DNA of 5,400 bases from an uncultured Gammaproteobacteria bacterium (lineage in GTDB: Bacteria; Pseudomonadota; Gammaproteobacteria; UBA9214), in contig CAJQPV010000044.1 of the NCBI GenBank assembly GCA_905480305.1, forward strand, positions 1 to 5,400, given 5' to 3'. The position numbers were made by a program, and so were the translations under genes. Each line of letters opens with the position of its first letter. Position 1 is the first letter of the stretch. The notes under the pieces are model-generated. The model ran no database searches, had not been told where the DNA came from, and worked only from the letters and a program-made list of their open reading frames with translations. Shown here in pieces: positions 5,192 through 5,400 of this stretch.

Positions 5192-5400
5192 ATGAATTCG
5201 AATAACGCCGATCCGCCATACGAGACTTCTGAAATTGGAACTCCGCTTGATTATACGGAAGACCTATACCGTTTTTACTTTGAGATAAGAGATACCAACG
5301 GTGTCGCGGAGCGAACACTGAACAGCTTTTTGGGAGGCGAGCATGCACAGCGCCTTCATCGACTTACGCACGGCTTTGAGATGGATTTACCCATTCAAAG
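5192..5400 (+). CDS. Unrecognised protein, N-terminal part (3' truncated by the window end)
   Basis: An open frame begins at ATG 5192 and stays open to the last base, giving at least 69 residues (MNSNNADPPYETSEIG... to ...EMDLPIQ). It starts nine bases after the stop of the preceding exported-protein gene, which suggests one operon and possibly translational coupling, since the ribosome-binding signal is poor. There is no signal peptide or membrane segment in the visible part; it is polar and acidic, so probably cytosolic. The stretch DYTEDLYRFYFEIRDTNGV, followed by a helix-like segment with AQRLHRL, looks like a genuine folded start. I do not recognise the family. Absence of stops across 69 codons, plus the tight spacing, supports it as real. 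Confidence 0.6.
   Translation, partial: MNSNNADPPYETSEIGTPLDYTEDLYRFYFEIRDTNGVAERTLNSFLGGEHAQRLHRLTHGFEMDLPIQ

Noticed and set aside
1..5400. Mobile element, CRISPR array, tRNA or rRNA
   Set aside because: I saw no transposase-like frame, terminal inverted repeats with target duplications, regularly spaced repeats, or tRNA/rRNA signature sequences on either strand.

Overview
All recognisable genes in this 5.4 kb window lie on the + strand. The genes are bacterial. Gram-negative export signals, a multi-TM MscS channel with a periplasmic N-terminal region, a TAXI-type periplasmic binding protein and moderate GC suggest a proteobacterium, probably a gammaproteobacterium. That placement is an inference from gene style, because no marker gene is present.

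Layout. Positions 1-462 hold the C-terminal half of an NmrA-like NAD(P)-binding protein that is cut by the window edge. A 227-base gap follows, carrying a G-rich tract that fits the canonical G-quadruplex pattern. Positions 690-2441 encode a 583-residue MscS-family mechanosensitive channel with a signal peptide and a periplasmic domain. The 757 bases from 2442 to 3198 appear to contain no protein gene. Their main content is a candidate structured RNA at about 2697-2880, with a sigma70-like promoter in front and a Rho-independent terminator behind. Its helices can be drawn as a closing helix, a competing anti-terminator and a terminator, which resembles riboswitch or attenuator logic. I could not match it to any RNA family I know. 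Positions 3199-4089 encode an exported TAXI-family substrate-binding protein with no transporter membrane subunit in view. After a 310-base hairpin-rich spacer, 4400-5182 encodes an unrecognised exported protein with four cysteines in its mature part. Nine bases later an unrecognised gene begins at 5192 and runs off the end.

How the parts work together. The genes do not form an obvious pathway. The channel and the binding protein both belong to the cell envelope. If the 2697-2880 RNA is a leader rather than a free small RNA, the gene it would control is the TAXI protein, about 320 bases beyond its terminator. The last two genes are close enough to share a transcript. There is no sign of a mobile element, CRISPR array, tRNA or rRNA. 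The RNA candidate is the most promising object in the window for follow-up.
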